The notes under the pieces: generated by a model
Seen by the model: only the letters and a program-made list of their open reading frames with translations
Told to the model about the DNA's origin: nothing
The model's database searches: none
Origin: Ornithodoros turicata
Lineage: Eukaryota > Arthropoda > Arachnida > Ixodida > Argasidae
Reading direction: 5' to 3'
Assembly (NCBI RefSeq): GCF_037126465.1
Contig: NC_088210.1
Span: forward strand, 16,021,511 to 16,085,510
DNA: 64,000 bases
Translations under genes and position numbers: made by a program
Part shown: positions 49,501 through 56,049 of the stretch, piece by piece
Layout: every line of letters begins with the position of its first letter
How positions within the stretch are numbered: position 1 is the stretch's first letter

Positions 49501-52500
49501 TATGACACATCTTCACAGGCGATCTTTCATTTGTAACATGATATGTACTTCACGAGAGATACAGAAAGAAGATGGCAGGAAATTGCTTTTGTGTCGTTAC
49601 GAAACTCGGGGCTTGGTCTACGAGAAACAGTTATGAAAGGCGACAGCGCATAATATTGATCCGCGGAGCTCGAAATTGGTACTGAGTATTGATCTGGTCA
49701 CTGAATTCGTAGGATGAAAATAACTCATGAGTATACCACTCGAAAAATAACTGAGTTATAGTTAGACTGCAAAAAGAGTAACTGAATAAGAGATCTTTTT
49801 TTTTTAAATGTAACTAGTTCAGTTACAGTTAGCACATTCGAATAATTAACTATAGTTACTCTACGGTTACATCTAAAAAAGCCGAATAAGGTTAACTCTT
49901 CAAAGTATGTGTTTTAGTACTTGTACCTTCCAACCACTGCTATACCATTAGTACCATTATACCCTGTTATAAACACATTTTCCATGGACCCTAAAAGCAC
50001 GGTTGGAGTTCGTTCCTACGGGATGACAAAATCCGTGGAATTCCCAGCTGGACAGAACGGTAAGGTACTTCAAAGCTCGAGAAAATATTGTAGAACCTGA
50101 GTAACTTTCGTAGAAAAGTACCTAGTCACAGTTACTTGTTACTACTCACGTCTAATGAAAATGTTACGCGACAGACTTTTTTTTTTTCTTCTTCTTCAAA
50201 GCCGCCTTAGGAATGTTACGTAATCCCCGGGCTTGCAGCAACACGCTACGGATGCCCCGCTTCAACGCGCCATTTCGCGGATACATAGTGACGCGAAGAC
50301 CTGCGGATACAACCGGACCCGAACGCAGCCAATTATTATTATTACGTGATGTCAAGGGCGGTAAGCTTTGAACCACTGCGGGAAAATAACAAGAATAAAA
50401 GTAGCGGTTGAGAGAGCGCTCTCCCACAGCGCGGAATAATTCAGCCCCAAACTCTCGGCTGCATGGACTGCTGGAATCACTCGAGCTAACAGGTCGTAGT
50501 CCGTAGCACGAAACTCATTCAACGGAACCGCTACGGCGTCTGCCGAGGATCAAGACACAAAGCGGAATAGATATTATAAGAGTTGCAATCTTCTTAAAAG
50601 GGGCTCACTTACTGAACGTGTATGTATCTGGAATCAAACTGCACCTTAAAGAAAATAAATATAAACGTACAAAAAGAAAATATAGCGAAACGGAGTTTGA
50701 CGCCGCAATCAGCAGTCTGGAAAAGATACATCCCCCAGACAGATCTGCAACACTATCTTTTTTATAGGGCCAATTTTATAAGATCCCAAATCCGCGTATC
50801 ACGATTTTCCGATTTTACAACCGGAGGAACACAACCAGCGCATGCCAAACAGCTACTCCAGATAACGGCCCTTGGAGGAGTCAGAATCAACTACTCGCTT
50901 TCCATATCCTGTTGCTATTCCGGCGAACGTGAAGCCTGCATCCCTGCACCTTTGCGCCGGAAATGGCCCAATCCGGCGTTATTACGTTTATTCGATGGCG
51001 TACCGTAATTGGACAATCTTTACGTGCGGAACAAACAACCTCTTAAGTACACGCGTGCCTTGTTTCCTCTCTTTCGATTAAATTTAGAGACGCGCCTGCA
51101 TTGGCCTTGCTCGAAGTACCCGGAGGGAAGCTCCATCGCCATTATGGCTCTCCGAACTTTCGTGGCAGACGACACGTTTGACGCCGCAGACGTTACTTCT
51201 GCAATGTCAACAAACGCGCTCTCCACAGCTCTCTCAAACAATTTCGCTGTCATCAGCAAAATTGCAGCACACAGCCACTGCAATTATATTATTGACAATT
51301 GATATGGGTGTAGCAATCGGTGATACGCTGCAGCAGCGACATTTGCAGTTCTCAAAATACACCGAACTGATTGGACCCTCCGGAATCACTTACGGTTTCC
51401 ATGCGTAATTCAACTTTATCTGATAGAGGGTTTAAGCATTTATACTTTTTTTTTTTGGGGGGGGGGGGGGTGCTGGTAAGGCTACAACAACAACAACTTT
51501 ATTTGAATGATAATGAGTACGGACGGAGTTTCATCTGGTACAGCTAACTCTCCCGGGACAAATGCCAAATAGTATCAACAGAAAGTTCCACAAGGCGTAC
51601 ATAATGAGGCCAGGGCGTACAGACGAGTCTGTGAATGCTTGCGTGGGTGAGAGGGTGTTCTCATCTGCATTTCGACCGGAAGCTCTTTCAAACGCTCTCG
51701 CACTTCACAATTAGGAAAAAAATACAACGAAACGTTGCAACGTATCCACAGGGGTGGTACAGCTGATTCAACTCTTATTTTTTTGCTTCGCCGTTGCTCA
51801 AAACATGAACGCAAAAAAGTGCAGCAAACACAACAACGCGTAAACATGACCTAGTGTTGGGATTTTCGCAGGATTTTCCCCTCAAGATGGTGCAAATTTC
51901 TGTCTTCAAGAAAAATATATTGCATTTGTCTTCATAATTTTCCGTGGAACTGTCGACTCTACTATTTTTTTATTGAGAAATTTTGTCCCTTGGATAACGA
52001 AAATATCCCTTTAAAAAGTATGAATTTGCAAGGTTTCAATTTTTTCAGGGATCTTCTGGCTGAGTCTTACATATTGATCTTTCCGTATGTTCATGTGTAG
52101 TAGCACGCGTAGCACGCGACTGGGCCCGATAGCAACCCGTCGCCTTATGACCTTTCGCGGAAGGGCTTTTCATTTCGTACGCGTAAGGAAACGCGAAGGA
52201 CGCAAATAAACTCACACGCTCGTGGTATTCCACCACGCATTCTCTCTTACCGAATACCACCTGGTAACAGTAACTTCAGGCTATATTTAAATTGAACCTT
52301 TCAAAACCCAAACAGTCCTGGGGCGTGACTCAAGCCAACTGCTCCGTGCCGACTCTCATTCCTTCGCAGCGTAGACATACAAAGACGCGGTGTCGTCTGC
52401 TTTGTCCAATCGCCGCAGACGATTTCCAACATAAGAAGTCCGGCTACGAATGGCTGCCCAATACGGCTGTTAGCGGCTCGTTTTCATGGCTAGGGGCGCT

Positions 52501-55500
52501 GACGTCACGTCGATCAGCGCGCAGGCTCTCTGTGCACCAGATGCTGCGTTTGCATCATGCACGAACTGAGCCGTATTCAACGTTTGCCGTATTGCGTTGT
52601 CAACACAACGATGTATAACTTCGCAATCTTTCGGTATCACCGACGCATTTCGCACGTGCAAGAAAATACAACGACGACAGATAAAAAAAAAAGAAAGAAC
52701 AAATCGCGACCTCCTTGCCACTTGGCACGCTCCCCGGATTCAGCCGTTGCCAAATGCACGATGAGCGGCTGATGCAACTGCCCAGGAAACTTCGTTCATT
52801 TAAAGCAGACGACACGCAGTCTGCTGCTCCTGCAATGCGAATGGGTTGTTGCACACGCCACCCAACACGGCTGCGACAGCTGCGCTCACGTGACTCGACG
52901 GTATTCCCTTCCTCTGTCGCTTGGCCCAGAAATGTTGCTGCCATGTGCCTCCCACGTGGATCGTGATATTCCACCGTTTTCATCGTTAACAAAGCAGTTC
53001 CTGGCGTGTATCAGTTTGCGCACAATTGTTCGAGAGAGATTATTTTTAAAAACGGTTCGCATTTCCTGTTAGCAACACACTCTTTCGCTTCACCGTGGAC
53101 CCTAGCATGGAATATTTTGTCACACCCCTCTACCCCCCACGAAATAGTGCTTACCTCCATGACCAAGTAGACATGATGGGCTGTTTCCTGCGTGAAAGAG
53201 AGAGAGAGACATCTTACATGATGTCCACGTTCAAACAGAAATCAAAGAATGGGACCTCACCTTGCAATCTAGCAGAGCGACGACGTTTTCGTGGTGAAGC
53301 TCTGCGAGTTCCTAGAAACGGACAGTATGTTAATTACCCGCACCGATCACAGCAAGGACACAAGAACTCACCTTTAATATTTTGATTTCTTTGCCGAGGA
53401 GATTCTGTGACTTAGCCAAGTTTTTCTTGGTGATGCTCTTGATGGCCACGGGTAACTCTGGTTTCTGCATTTTGGAAGGGGGAATATCGGATCAGCACGG
53501 GAATGCTAAGTGTAGAACGTTTAGCAAGAGATGACGTCATTTTAAACTCTCGTAGTAAGACGACTGTATGTATGGTTAGAACAGAACTTGTATGCTTTGC
53601 CCCCATGTAGCCATCGCTTGTCTCATATGTCATCTTTCTAAAAGTAAAGTTTGCAACCAGCTGCTTTGGTGATCCACACCCCGTGGCATGAAGAAAAATC
53701 AACTTCCACATCATTCCATCAAATGCTACCGCAAAAGCAAGATCACTAGGATAACGCAAAGGTCGAGGGCCTCCCCGTCGACAACAGAGACAGGCCAGTC
53801 ACTTCCGCGATTGAAGGGTGCTCCAATGCACGCTACAGCTGTTTGGATCAAGGTCAGTCTCGACCAATGACCTCCTCAAGACCAGCTCCCGTGGATGAGT
53901 GGTTCAGGGGGCCTGCGATACTACTACACCTACGCCCAGGGGAGGTGACATCGGTTCGAATCTCTATCAGGGTGTATCCCCGGGTTTTCTTCGGATTCTT
54001 TCCTGTTTCTTTTTTGCATGCATATATTTTTTTAGTCATAAACGACTTTTAGACCACCAGATCATCATCATCACGACCTATTTAAGCAGGTCGTGTTTCT
54101 GGCAGACGACAGCGCAATTTCTAGCAGAAGACCAGCACGAGCCGAAAGCAGACGACGAGCAACATGGCTCCGTCAGACACAGATCGTTCGGGAGAGGCAT
54201 GAGAGATCTCAGTGTACAACGCAGTGACTGCGATGTGCAAACTCCAAGGATACAAACTGCAAGCATATTTATGGGCAGGATCACCCGGATACTATCAGTG
54301 TCGCGGTTATTTTTTGCACCTGGCCCTCTCGACTTTGTATGCACACCGCAAAGCTTGTGCTGCCTGTCACCATCTGTTCGTGTTGGACGTTAGCGACATA
54401 GCTTCAGGGACCTGTGTTGTGAGTGTTCGCAAATTTCATATAGATGTGTCCCCTACTTCAACTCACCCGTCCACACGTGAGATGCAGGACAGATTGTCCT
54501 GATAGTGAAATTTTCACCAGATACACAATAAAAGCTGTAGCTACGATCTAGATCTCACAGATCTATTTTGTGTTCATCGAGAGGCACCGTTTGAGGACAT
54601 ATCACATTCTTCAAAAATGTTCACCACGTTTGCATGCACGATGTTAGATATATTAATGCTTTCTTAAATACTATACTGAAGAGGTCTCTCAAAAAAGACC
54701 TCCTTCACGGAATAACAAAAAAAGGATAGAGAAGTCCGAGAAAGCATTCTCCGTGAAAAAGAAAACAAACTACTACGAGACCAGCGGGACAAGAAGAGCG
54801 TTTGCTTCCTTTCTTATGTATGTATTTATTTTTTTCTCGCCGCGTTCTAAAGCTGAGTGTACTCATTTCACGTAACCGACTTGCTTCGATTCCCCACAGC
54901 CTCGAAGCAGCCCAACTCAGACAACCTTGTACCACTATGCACTGGATGAGCCGCCCCGTACTTCTCATGTGTACAAAACCATGCATGTGGACCTTGGAGG
55001 TTAAAAAGAACACGCGATCTGCGTCACCAGTGGGAAAGACCAGCAGGTGCAGAAACGTTCGGCGTCAAACCACGCTATGTTGTCATGCTCACGTTCAAAG
55101 CAGCAACTGTTGTATGTTGTACGATAGCAATAACGCGATTGGTCTTGCAAGGGAAGCGCTCTGCGTTGCGACCTTCATGTCAAAATGGGATACGCCAGTT
55201 GTGATGAGCAAATGCGAAAATATGTTCCGGTAGATCACTGGCGTCTGGTAAACAAGCGTTCCGGCTACTCGGACACGCAGACAACGAAAAGAACACATGC
55301 AACTACCGTGGAAAACACACGAAGTTTGACTACGAGGCGAAGGTGTTTTGGCTTGTAGCTAGCAGCGCCTACTTGCTGATGCAATGTCAAAATCTAAAGA
55401 GATCAACGAGAGACAAATCTCCGGGCTCATAGCTGACAATTGTTACATACCCTCAATATTTCAGACATGACATGTGCGTTGCCTGCATGGATGGATGGAT

Positions 55501-55962
55501 GGATTGATTAAGCCCTTGAGTGTTCTGAACGTCTGGTGTGATTGGGCACTACGTGCGCGAGACAACTTCAATTAATTTGAATGAATATGCAGGATCATTA
55601 CGACAGGTCAGATTCATACCTTATGCGAAGGCTAGTACAAAAAATAAAATATACGAAAACCAAATGACACGCACAGCCTGAAAATCAATAGAGAGCGAAA
55701 GCGCTATGCTGTCCACCATTTTCGTGGAGACCAACCTGAGTTCCGTACACCACTAAACGTGTCCTCATCAACCTGGCAGTTTCGATACTTGACGCAGAAC
55801 ACCCAAGAGCAGACGGCGTAGTTAGTGATAGTTATCTAACACGCACCCAGTTACCCTGTAAACAACACTTACCGCTCGATAGCGCCCTTTGTAAACCACA
55901 GCAAAGGCACCGTGGCCGATCAAGTCTTTAGTATTGTACTCAAAATCACCGACAGCTTCCAT
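19610..55962 (-). CDS. Atg1: Atg1/ULK serine/threonine kinase (autophagy initiation), 25 exons, 921 residues
   Basis: Twenty-five exons on the minus strand sum to exactly 922 codons with all phases consistent. Start is ATG (A at 55962), stop TGA at 19610-19612. Residues 1-280 form the kinase: glycine loop [11 protein letters not shown] (16-26), VAIK with Lys39, HRDLKPQN with Asp134, DFG 161-163, activation-loop Thr176, and APE from 185. [15 protein letters not shown] agrees with insect Atg1. Residues about 281-700 are Ser/Pro-rich and include DFVMVP (363-368), the LC3/Atg8-interacting motif known from ULK1. Residues about 700-921 match the C-terminal tandem-MIT region ([43 protein letters not shown]) that binds Atg13. 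All catalytic residues are intact, so this should be active; in the family it phosphorylates Atg13/FIP200 and other autophagy factors. A 13.6-kb intron splits the kinase domain. The weakest exons are 28542-28577 and 25031-25120. Human ULK1 is 1050 residues. Confidence 0.95.
19895..20090. repeat. Inverted repeat with TC/GA-rich arms
   Basis: CTTTCTCCCTCCCTCTTTTTCTCAAG and CTTGAGAAGGAGAGGAAGAG arms around ACTGGTCTCCTCAGACGATC / GGATCGTTTGAGGAGGCCA. A similar organisation occurs at 400-560 (CCTCGAACGATGATTGGACAAATCGTCCGAAGAG), suggesting one family. Confidence 0.55.
20554..20644 (-). CDS. Atg1: Atg1 exon 24
   Basis: 91 bases; [18 protein letters not shown], matching VPRYHKALLLLEGLQH. Acceptor ctctttgcag, donor gtaagc. 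The minus-strand frame stays open for 234 codons around it, but the flanks are intronic. Confidence 0.95.
21635..21679 (-). CDS. Atg1: Atg1 exon 23
   Basis: 45 bases encoding [15 protein letters not shown], matching VQSAALDEMF. Acceptor tttttgaag, donor gtaaga. Confidence 0.94.
22027..22175 (-). CDS. Atg1: Atg1 exon 22
   Basis: 149 bases; [20 protein letters not shown] and [15 protein letters not shown], matching RRLNELY... and ITAERLIFSHAVQM. Acceptor ctcgtgcag, donor gtacgc. Confidence 0.95.
22205..22930. repeat. Possible AT-rich hAT-type repeat
   Basis: GAGCCGCGCGAATATTCAAAATTTCGAATACGAATCG on the left and clustered ATTCGAAT/GATTCG motifs ending ...CACCCAGCTCC on the right, both bordered by TTAATTAAT-like sequence. 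Boundaries approximate. Atg1 intron between exons 21 and 22. Confidence 0.45.
23017..23182 (-). CDS. Atg1: Atg1 exon 21
   Basis: 166 bases; [20 protein letters not shown] and [15 protein letters not shown], matching FAEQLVLYLKVAELLSSGL. The acceptor tccttccag was chosen for phase 0. Another AG, six bases further along the minus strand, would also keep the frame. Confidence 0.92.
23845..23973 (-). CDS. Atg1: Atg1 exon 20
   Basis: 129 bases; [18 protein letters not shown] then [10 protein letters not shown], first helix pair of the C-terminal MIT region. Acceptor tttgcag, donor gtaagt. Confidence 0.94.
24067..24272 (-). CDS. Atg1: Atg1 exon 19 (start of C-terminal domain)
   Basis: 206 bases; Gly/Ser/Pro-rich, then [13 protein letters not shown], the ULK1 FEAPDLPEETLME equivalent. 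Acceptor gacacacag, donor gtgagg. Confidence 0.94.
24338..24982. mobile_element. hAT-like non-autonomous element with a nested MITE
   Basis: Left end CAGAGCACTGCACGGGC, right end GCCCGCGCAGTGCTCTA, flanked by exact 8-bp duplications CGGGAGAC (24330-24337, 24983-24990). GC-rich GGCCCGTGCCC blocks lie inside. A family 1 hairpin MITE (24540-24785) has inserted into it. Confidence 0.85.
24540..24785. repeat. Hairpin MITE family 1, copy 6, subfamily A (right tip lost)
   Basis: TA then CACTCTTAAAAATGAACTTC on the left; the right arm breaks at ATTTTTAA. Nested in the hAT-like element. Confidence 0.9.
25031..25120 (-). CDS. Atg1: Atg1 exon 18 (tentative)
   Basis: 90 bases, phase 1 to 1, acceptor aacaacaag, donor gtacgt; [18 protein letters not shown] could correspond to GRSFSTSRLTDLLLK of ULK1. 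A hAT-like insertion lies 40 bases past its donor. Confidence 0.62.
25961..26032. repeat. Near-perfect 72-bp palindrome
   Basis: AAAAAACTTACACACACTGG and its complement around the exact 32-bp palindrome at 25981-26012 centred on TGATCA; a single mismatched pair and no loop. Atg1 intron 17. Confidence 0.88.
26443..26706 (-). CDS. Atg1: Atg1 exon 17
   Basis: 264 bases; [15 protein letters not shown] and [13 protein letters not shown] match ULK1 LPPILGSPTK and NRTLPDLSE. Acceptor gcctttccag, donor gtgagt. Confidence 0.92.
27050..27917. mobile_element. Tigger/pogo-like non-autonomous element (868 bp)
   Basis: TA, then CAGTGAACTCCCGTTAAGAC on the left and CTTAACGGGAGCCCACTG, then TA, on the right. 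TIR form and TA target suit the pogo/Tigger branch of Tc1/mariner. No transposase frame seen. Confidence 0.8.
28140..28414 (-). repeat. tRNA-derived SINE, nearly full length
   Basis: Read on the minus strand: GGCATACTGGTTAGGATG (A-box region), then GGGTTCAAATCC (B box), then the unique body ending in GCGGCACTAAC. Flanks TAAGCATAAGT (28112 region) and TAAGCAAAAGT (28415 region) may be target duplications, though the surroundings are themselves a decayed tandem repeat. Atg1 intron 16. Confidence 0.85.
28542..28577 (-). CDS. Atg1: Atg1 exon 16 (tentative, 36 bases)
   Basis: Acceptor ccctttctcag, donor gtggtg. Its 12 codons ([12 protein letters not shown]) leave the phase unchanged, so it may be skipped or optional. 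A related-looking stretch lies at 27980-28046 on the same strand after its own ttcag. Support is phase only. Confidence 0.5.
29035..29201. repeat. Hairpin MITE family 1, copy 7, decayed
   Basis: CACTCTAAG at the left, AAAAAAGGCGTACC plus a C-run in the centre, and GGCTAGGAGCATGCAATG...TTCAAGAGTG then TA at the right. Confidence 0.75.
29515..29608 (-). CDS. Atg1: Atg1 exon 15
   Basis: 94 bases; [18 protein letters not shown] then [13 protein letters not shown], low complexity. Supported by acceptor atctttcag, donor gtaggt and the phase chain. Confidence 0.8.
30305..30642. mobile_element. hAT-like MITE with exact 8-bp target duplication
   Basis: Terminal inverted repeat TAGAGCCTGAAGTTTT / AAAACTTCAGGCTCTA, flanked by GTTATCCC at 30297-30304 and 30643-30650. 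The body is AT-rich with repeated ACCCGATTTTTACCC. 338 bp, Atg1 intron 14. Confidence 0.92.
31210..31505 (-). CDS. Atg1: Atg1 exon 14
   Basis: 296 bases; [10 protein letters not shown] and [16 protein letters not shown], aligning to the VPIPVPTQVQNYQRIE region of ULK1. Acceptor ctgtgcacag, donor gtgagt. Confidence 0.9.
31905..31944 (-). CDS. Atg1: Atg1 exon 13 (LIR motif)
   Basis: 40 bases encoding [17 protein letters not shown] with a preceding acidic residue is the LC3/Atg8-interacting motif conserved in ULK1. Acceptor cttttcag, donor gtatta. Confidence 0.92.
32065..32309 (-). CDS. Atg1: Atg1 exon 12 (Ser/Pro-rich linker)
   Basis: 245 bases; starts [18 protein letters not shown] and includes [12 protein letters not shown]. 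It corresponds to the phosphorylation-rich linker of ULK1. Acceptor ttcatgtcag, donor gtttgt (unusual but in phase). Confidence 0.88.
32710..33107. mobile_element. Small Tigger/pogo-like MITE with internal tandem duplication
   Basis: TA, then CAGACAACTCCTGTTTAT on the left; ATAAACAGGGGTTGACTG, then TA, on the right. Two ~115-bp tandem copies (from about 32866 and 32985) each contain AAATGTGTCCC...AGATAGTGCTGGATC. Confidence 0.78.
33611..33655 (-). CDS. Atg1: Atg1 exon 11 (end of kinase domain)
   Basis: 45 bases; [15 protein letters not shown], the final helix of the kinase. Acceptor tcctttag, donor gtgagt. Confidence 0.93.
33749..33831 (-). CDS. Atg1: Atg1 exon 10
   Basis: 83 bases; [13 protein letters not shown] then [12 protein letters not shown]. 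Acceptor gactttcag. The donor GTCAGT has C at +3, weaker than the other donors of the gene, but phase and homology fix it. Confidence 0.93.
33898..34730. repeat. Fold-back element with CACACG-type ends
   Basis: Left AATACCCGTATCACACGGGCAG; right CTCGTGTGACATTGGTATT. Interior blocks (GTGGCGCTACCC/GGTGGCACTA, ACCTGTCAGG) recur in inverse orientation. It sits between Atg1 exons 9 and 10. Confidence 0.65.
34757..34815 (-). CDS. Atg1: Atg1 exon 9
   Basis: 59 bases; [20 protein letters not shown], matching the insect 'YEQNANLAPKIPSG' region. Acceptor aaacttacag, donor gtatgt. Confidence 0.94.
34885..34985 (-). repeat. tRNA-like SINE head
   Basis: The minus strand has GTGTAATGGTAGTGTAATGG then GGATCGATTCTCGCC, i.e. 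A-box- and B-box-like sequence. Too degenerate for a tRNA gene. Confidence 0.4.
35113..35456. mobile_element. Second copy of the TAGAGCCTGAAG hAT-like MITE, inverted
   Basis: Starts TAGAGCCTGAGG and ends AAACTTCAGGCTC. The interior aligns with the reverse complement of 30305-30642. The outermost right bases are altered; TTCATAAG on the left and TCCATAAG on the right may be a decayed duplication. Confidence 0.82.
35565..35666 (-). CDS. Atg1: Atg1 exon 8 (APE motif)
   Basis: 102 bases; [18 protein letters not shown] then [15 protein letters not shown]. Acceptor catttccgcag, donor gtaagc. Confidence 0.96.
36815..36920. repeat. Small 14-bp minisatellite plus SINE-like tail in Atg1 intron 7
   Basis: GGTACGATATAG(G)A units, then GGGATAAGAGATGC units, then AATAATAATAATTCCAGGCTTTAC, ending about 10 bases from the exon 7 donor. 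Confidence 0.75.
36938..37134 (-). CDS. Atg1: Atg1 exon 7 (catalytic loop, DFG, activation loop)
   Basis: 197 bases; contains [29 protein letters not shown] and [11 protein letters not shown]. Acceptor cctgcacag, donor gtgagc. A SINE-tail-like sequence and a 14-bp repeat begin within about 20 bases of the donor. Confidence 0.97.
37217..37267 (-). CDS. Atg1: Atg1 exon 6
   Basis: 51 bases; [17 protein letters not shown]. Acceptor atatttcag, donor gtgcgt. Confidence 0.95.
38272..38486. repeat. 14-bp minisatellite A
   Basis: About 15 direct copies of GGTACGATATAGGA, most identical. Atg1 intron 6. Because 14 is not a multiple of 3, the frames stay open with a 14-residue period, giving misleading long minus-strand ORFs. 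Confidence 0.95.
38515..38592 (-). repeat. SINE 3' tail between two minisatellites
   Basis: AATAATAATTCGGGGCTTTACGTCGCGCGACAACTGCGATCATGAGCGAC. CGCGACAACTGC..ATGAGCG resembles the 3' body of the local tRNA-SINE. Confidence 0.6.
38593..38782. repeat. 14-bp minisatellite B
   Basis: About 13 copies of ACGGGGTAACAGAT drifting to GCGAGGTAAGAGAT; same period as array A but a different unit. Confidence 0.92.
39466..39502 (-). CDS. Atg1: Atg1 exon 5 (37 bases)
   Basis: Encodes [12 protein letters not shown], a ULK signature. Acceptor cttttctcag, donor gtaaga. It is separated by 13,652 bases of intron from exon 4. Confidence 0.95.
39895..40045. repeat. GCGGGTA-rich repeat patch
   Basis: Alternating GCGGGTA and TACCCGC blocks (for example GTGCGGGTATACC, TTTACCCGC, GTGCGGGTAAACCCGC), likely the end of a DNA element. 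No clear boundaries. Confidence 0.5.
40491..40547. repeat. (CA)n microsatellite
   Basis: About 28 CA units with one CATA interruption, Atg1 intron 4. Confidence 0.97.
40550..43224. other. Atg1 intron 4, part: no gene recognised
   Basis: Several weakly repeat-like patches, e.g. the AAAGATCCCGTTACCTTTACAC string at 41744, which recurs at 29328 and 49141. No exon supported. Confidence 0.4.
43229..44740. mobile_element. TTAA-flanked 1.5-kb non-autonomous element (piggyBac-type target)
   Basis: TTAA|AGGGGCACTAAAATG on the left and GCTTTAAGTGCCCCT|TTAA on the right. It contains an internal hairpin (ACTCGTTCTCAATAGCTTTGG near 44186 versus CCAAAGCTATTGAGAATGCG near 44250). The TTAA target suggests piggyBac, but the ends are not a standard piggyBac TIR. 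Confidence 0.65.
45748..46115. repeat. 370-bp repeat pair, copy 1
   Basis: Shares most of its length with 48527-48905 in direct orientation. Inner inverted ends CTAGCGGTGGCGCTGCTCAT and ATGAGTAGCGCCCCTAGCGG indicate a MITE. Confidence 0.8.
46505..46735 (+). repeat. tRNA-derived SINE
   Basis: B box GGGTTCGAATCC at about 46567, then TGTCTGAGGTTTTCCCTGGG and CTGTCCTCTCTCCATC as in the 28140 copy, ending near an A-run. Immediately preceded by a run of about 20 C. Confidence 0.8.
46736..48526. other. Atg1 intron 4, part: no gene recognised
   Basis: Repeated (A/G)GGAGTG...TTTACTCC-like palindromic bits at about 47090-47300 suggest one more fold-back element. Nothing coding seen. Confidence 0.35.
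48527..48905. repeat. 370-bp repeat pair, copy 2
   Basis: As copy 1. The identical run CATCGTCCAATCATGATGCA and the ends CTAGCGGTGGCGCTACCCAT / GATGAGTAGCGCCCCTAGCG are shared. Confidence 0.8.
48906..53154. other. Atg1 intron 4, part: no gene recognised
   Basis: Contains TATAACACGC repeats at about 49160-49350, a G-run at 51456-51470 and a CAACAACAACAAC patch at 51486. No exon supported. Confidence 0.35.
53155..53187 (-). CDS. Atg1: Atg1 exon 4 (11 codons)
   Basis: 33 bases encoding [11 protein letters not shown], the hinge strand. Acceptor ttcacgcag, donor gtaagc. Followed by the largest intron of the gene. Confidence 0.94.
53261..53311 (-). CDS. Atg1: Atg1 exon 3
   Basis: 51 bases encoding [17 protein letters not shown], nearly the insect Atg1 sequence. 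Acceptor tttctag, donor gtgagg. Confidence 0.95.
53372..53464 (-). CDS. Atg1: Atg1 exon 2 (catalytic lysine)
   Basis: 93 bases; [15 protein letters not shown] then [10 protein letters not shown]. Lys39 is the ATP-binding lysine. Acceptor aaaatgcag, donor gtgagt. Confidence 0.95.
53888..54012 (+). repeat. tRNA-SINE fragment
   Basis: CTCCCGTGGATGAGTGGTTC and later CGGTTCGAATCTC, then CCCCGGGTTTTCTTCGG; a diverged member of the SINE family in Atg1 intron 1. Confidence 0.6.
55873..55962 (-). CDS. Atg1: Atg1 exon 1 (start codon, glycine-rich loop)
   Basis: Residues 1-30, beginning [18 protein letters not shown], as in ULK/Atg1 proteins. No ATG lies between this codon and an in-frame TAA upstream. 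A possible acceptor (taacag at about 56047) suggests a spliced 5' UTR. Donor gtaagt. Confidence 0.93.
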
Positions 55963-56049
55963 GTCCACTGTCCAAAAGTCAGACTTGCAAGGCTTGCTGT
56001 TTCTTCGTACAACACCGAGCAACCCTTTGTCTAAGATGATCTCTTTCTG

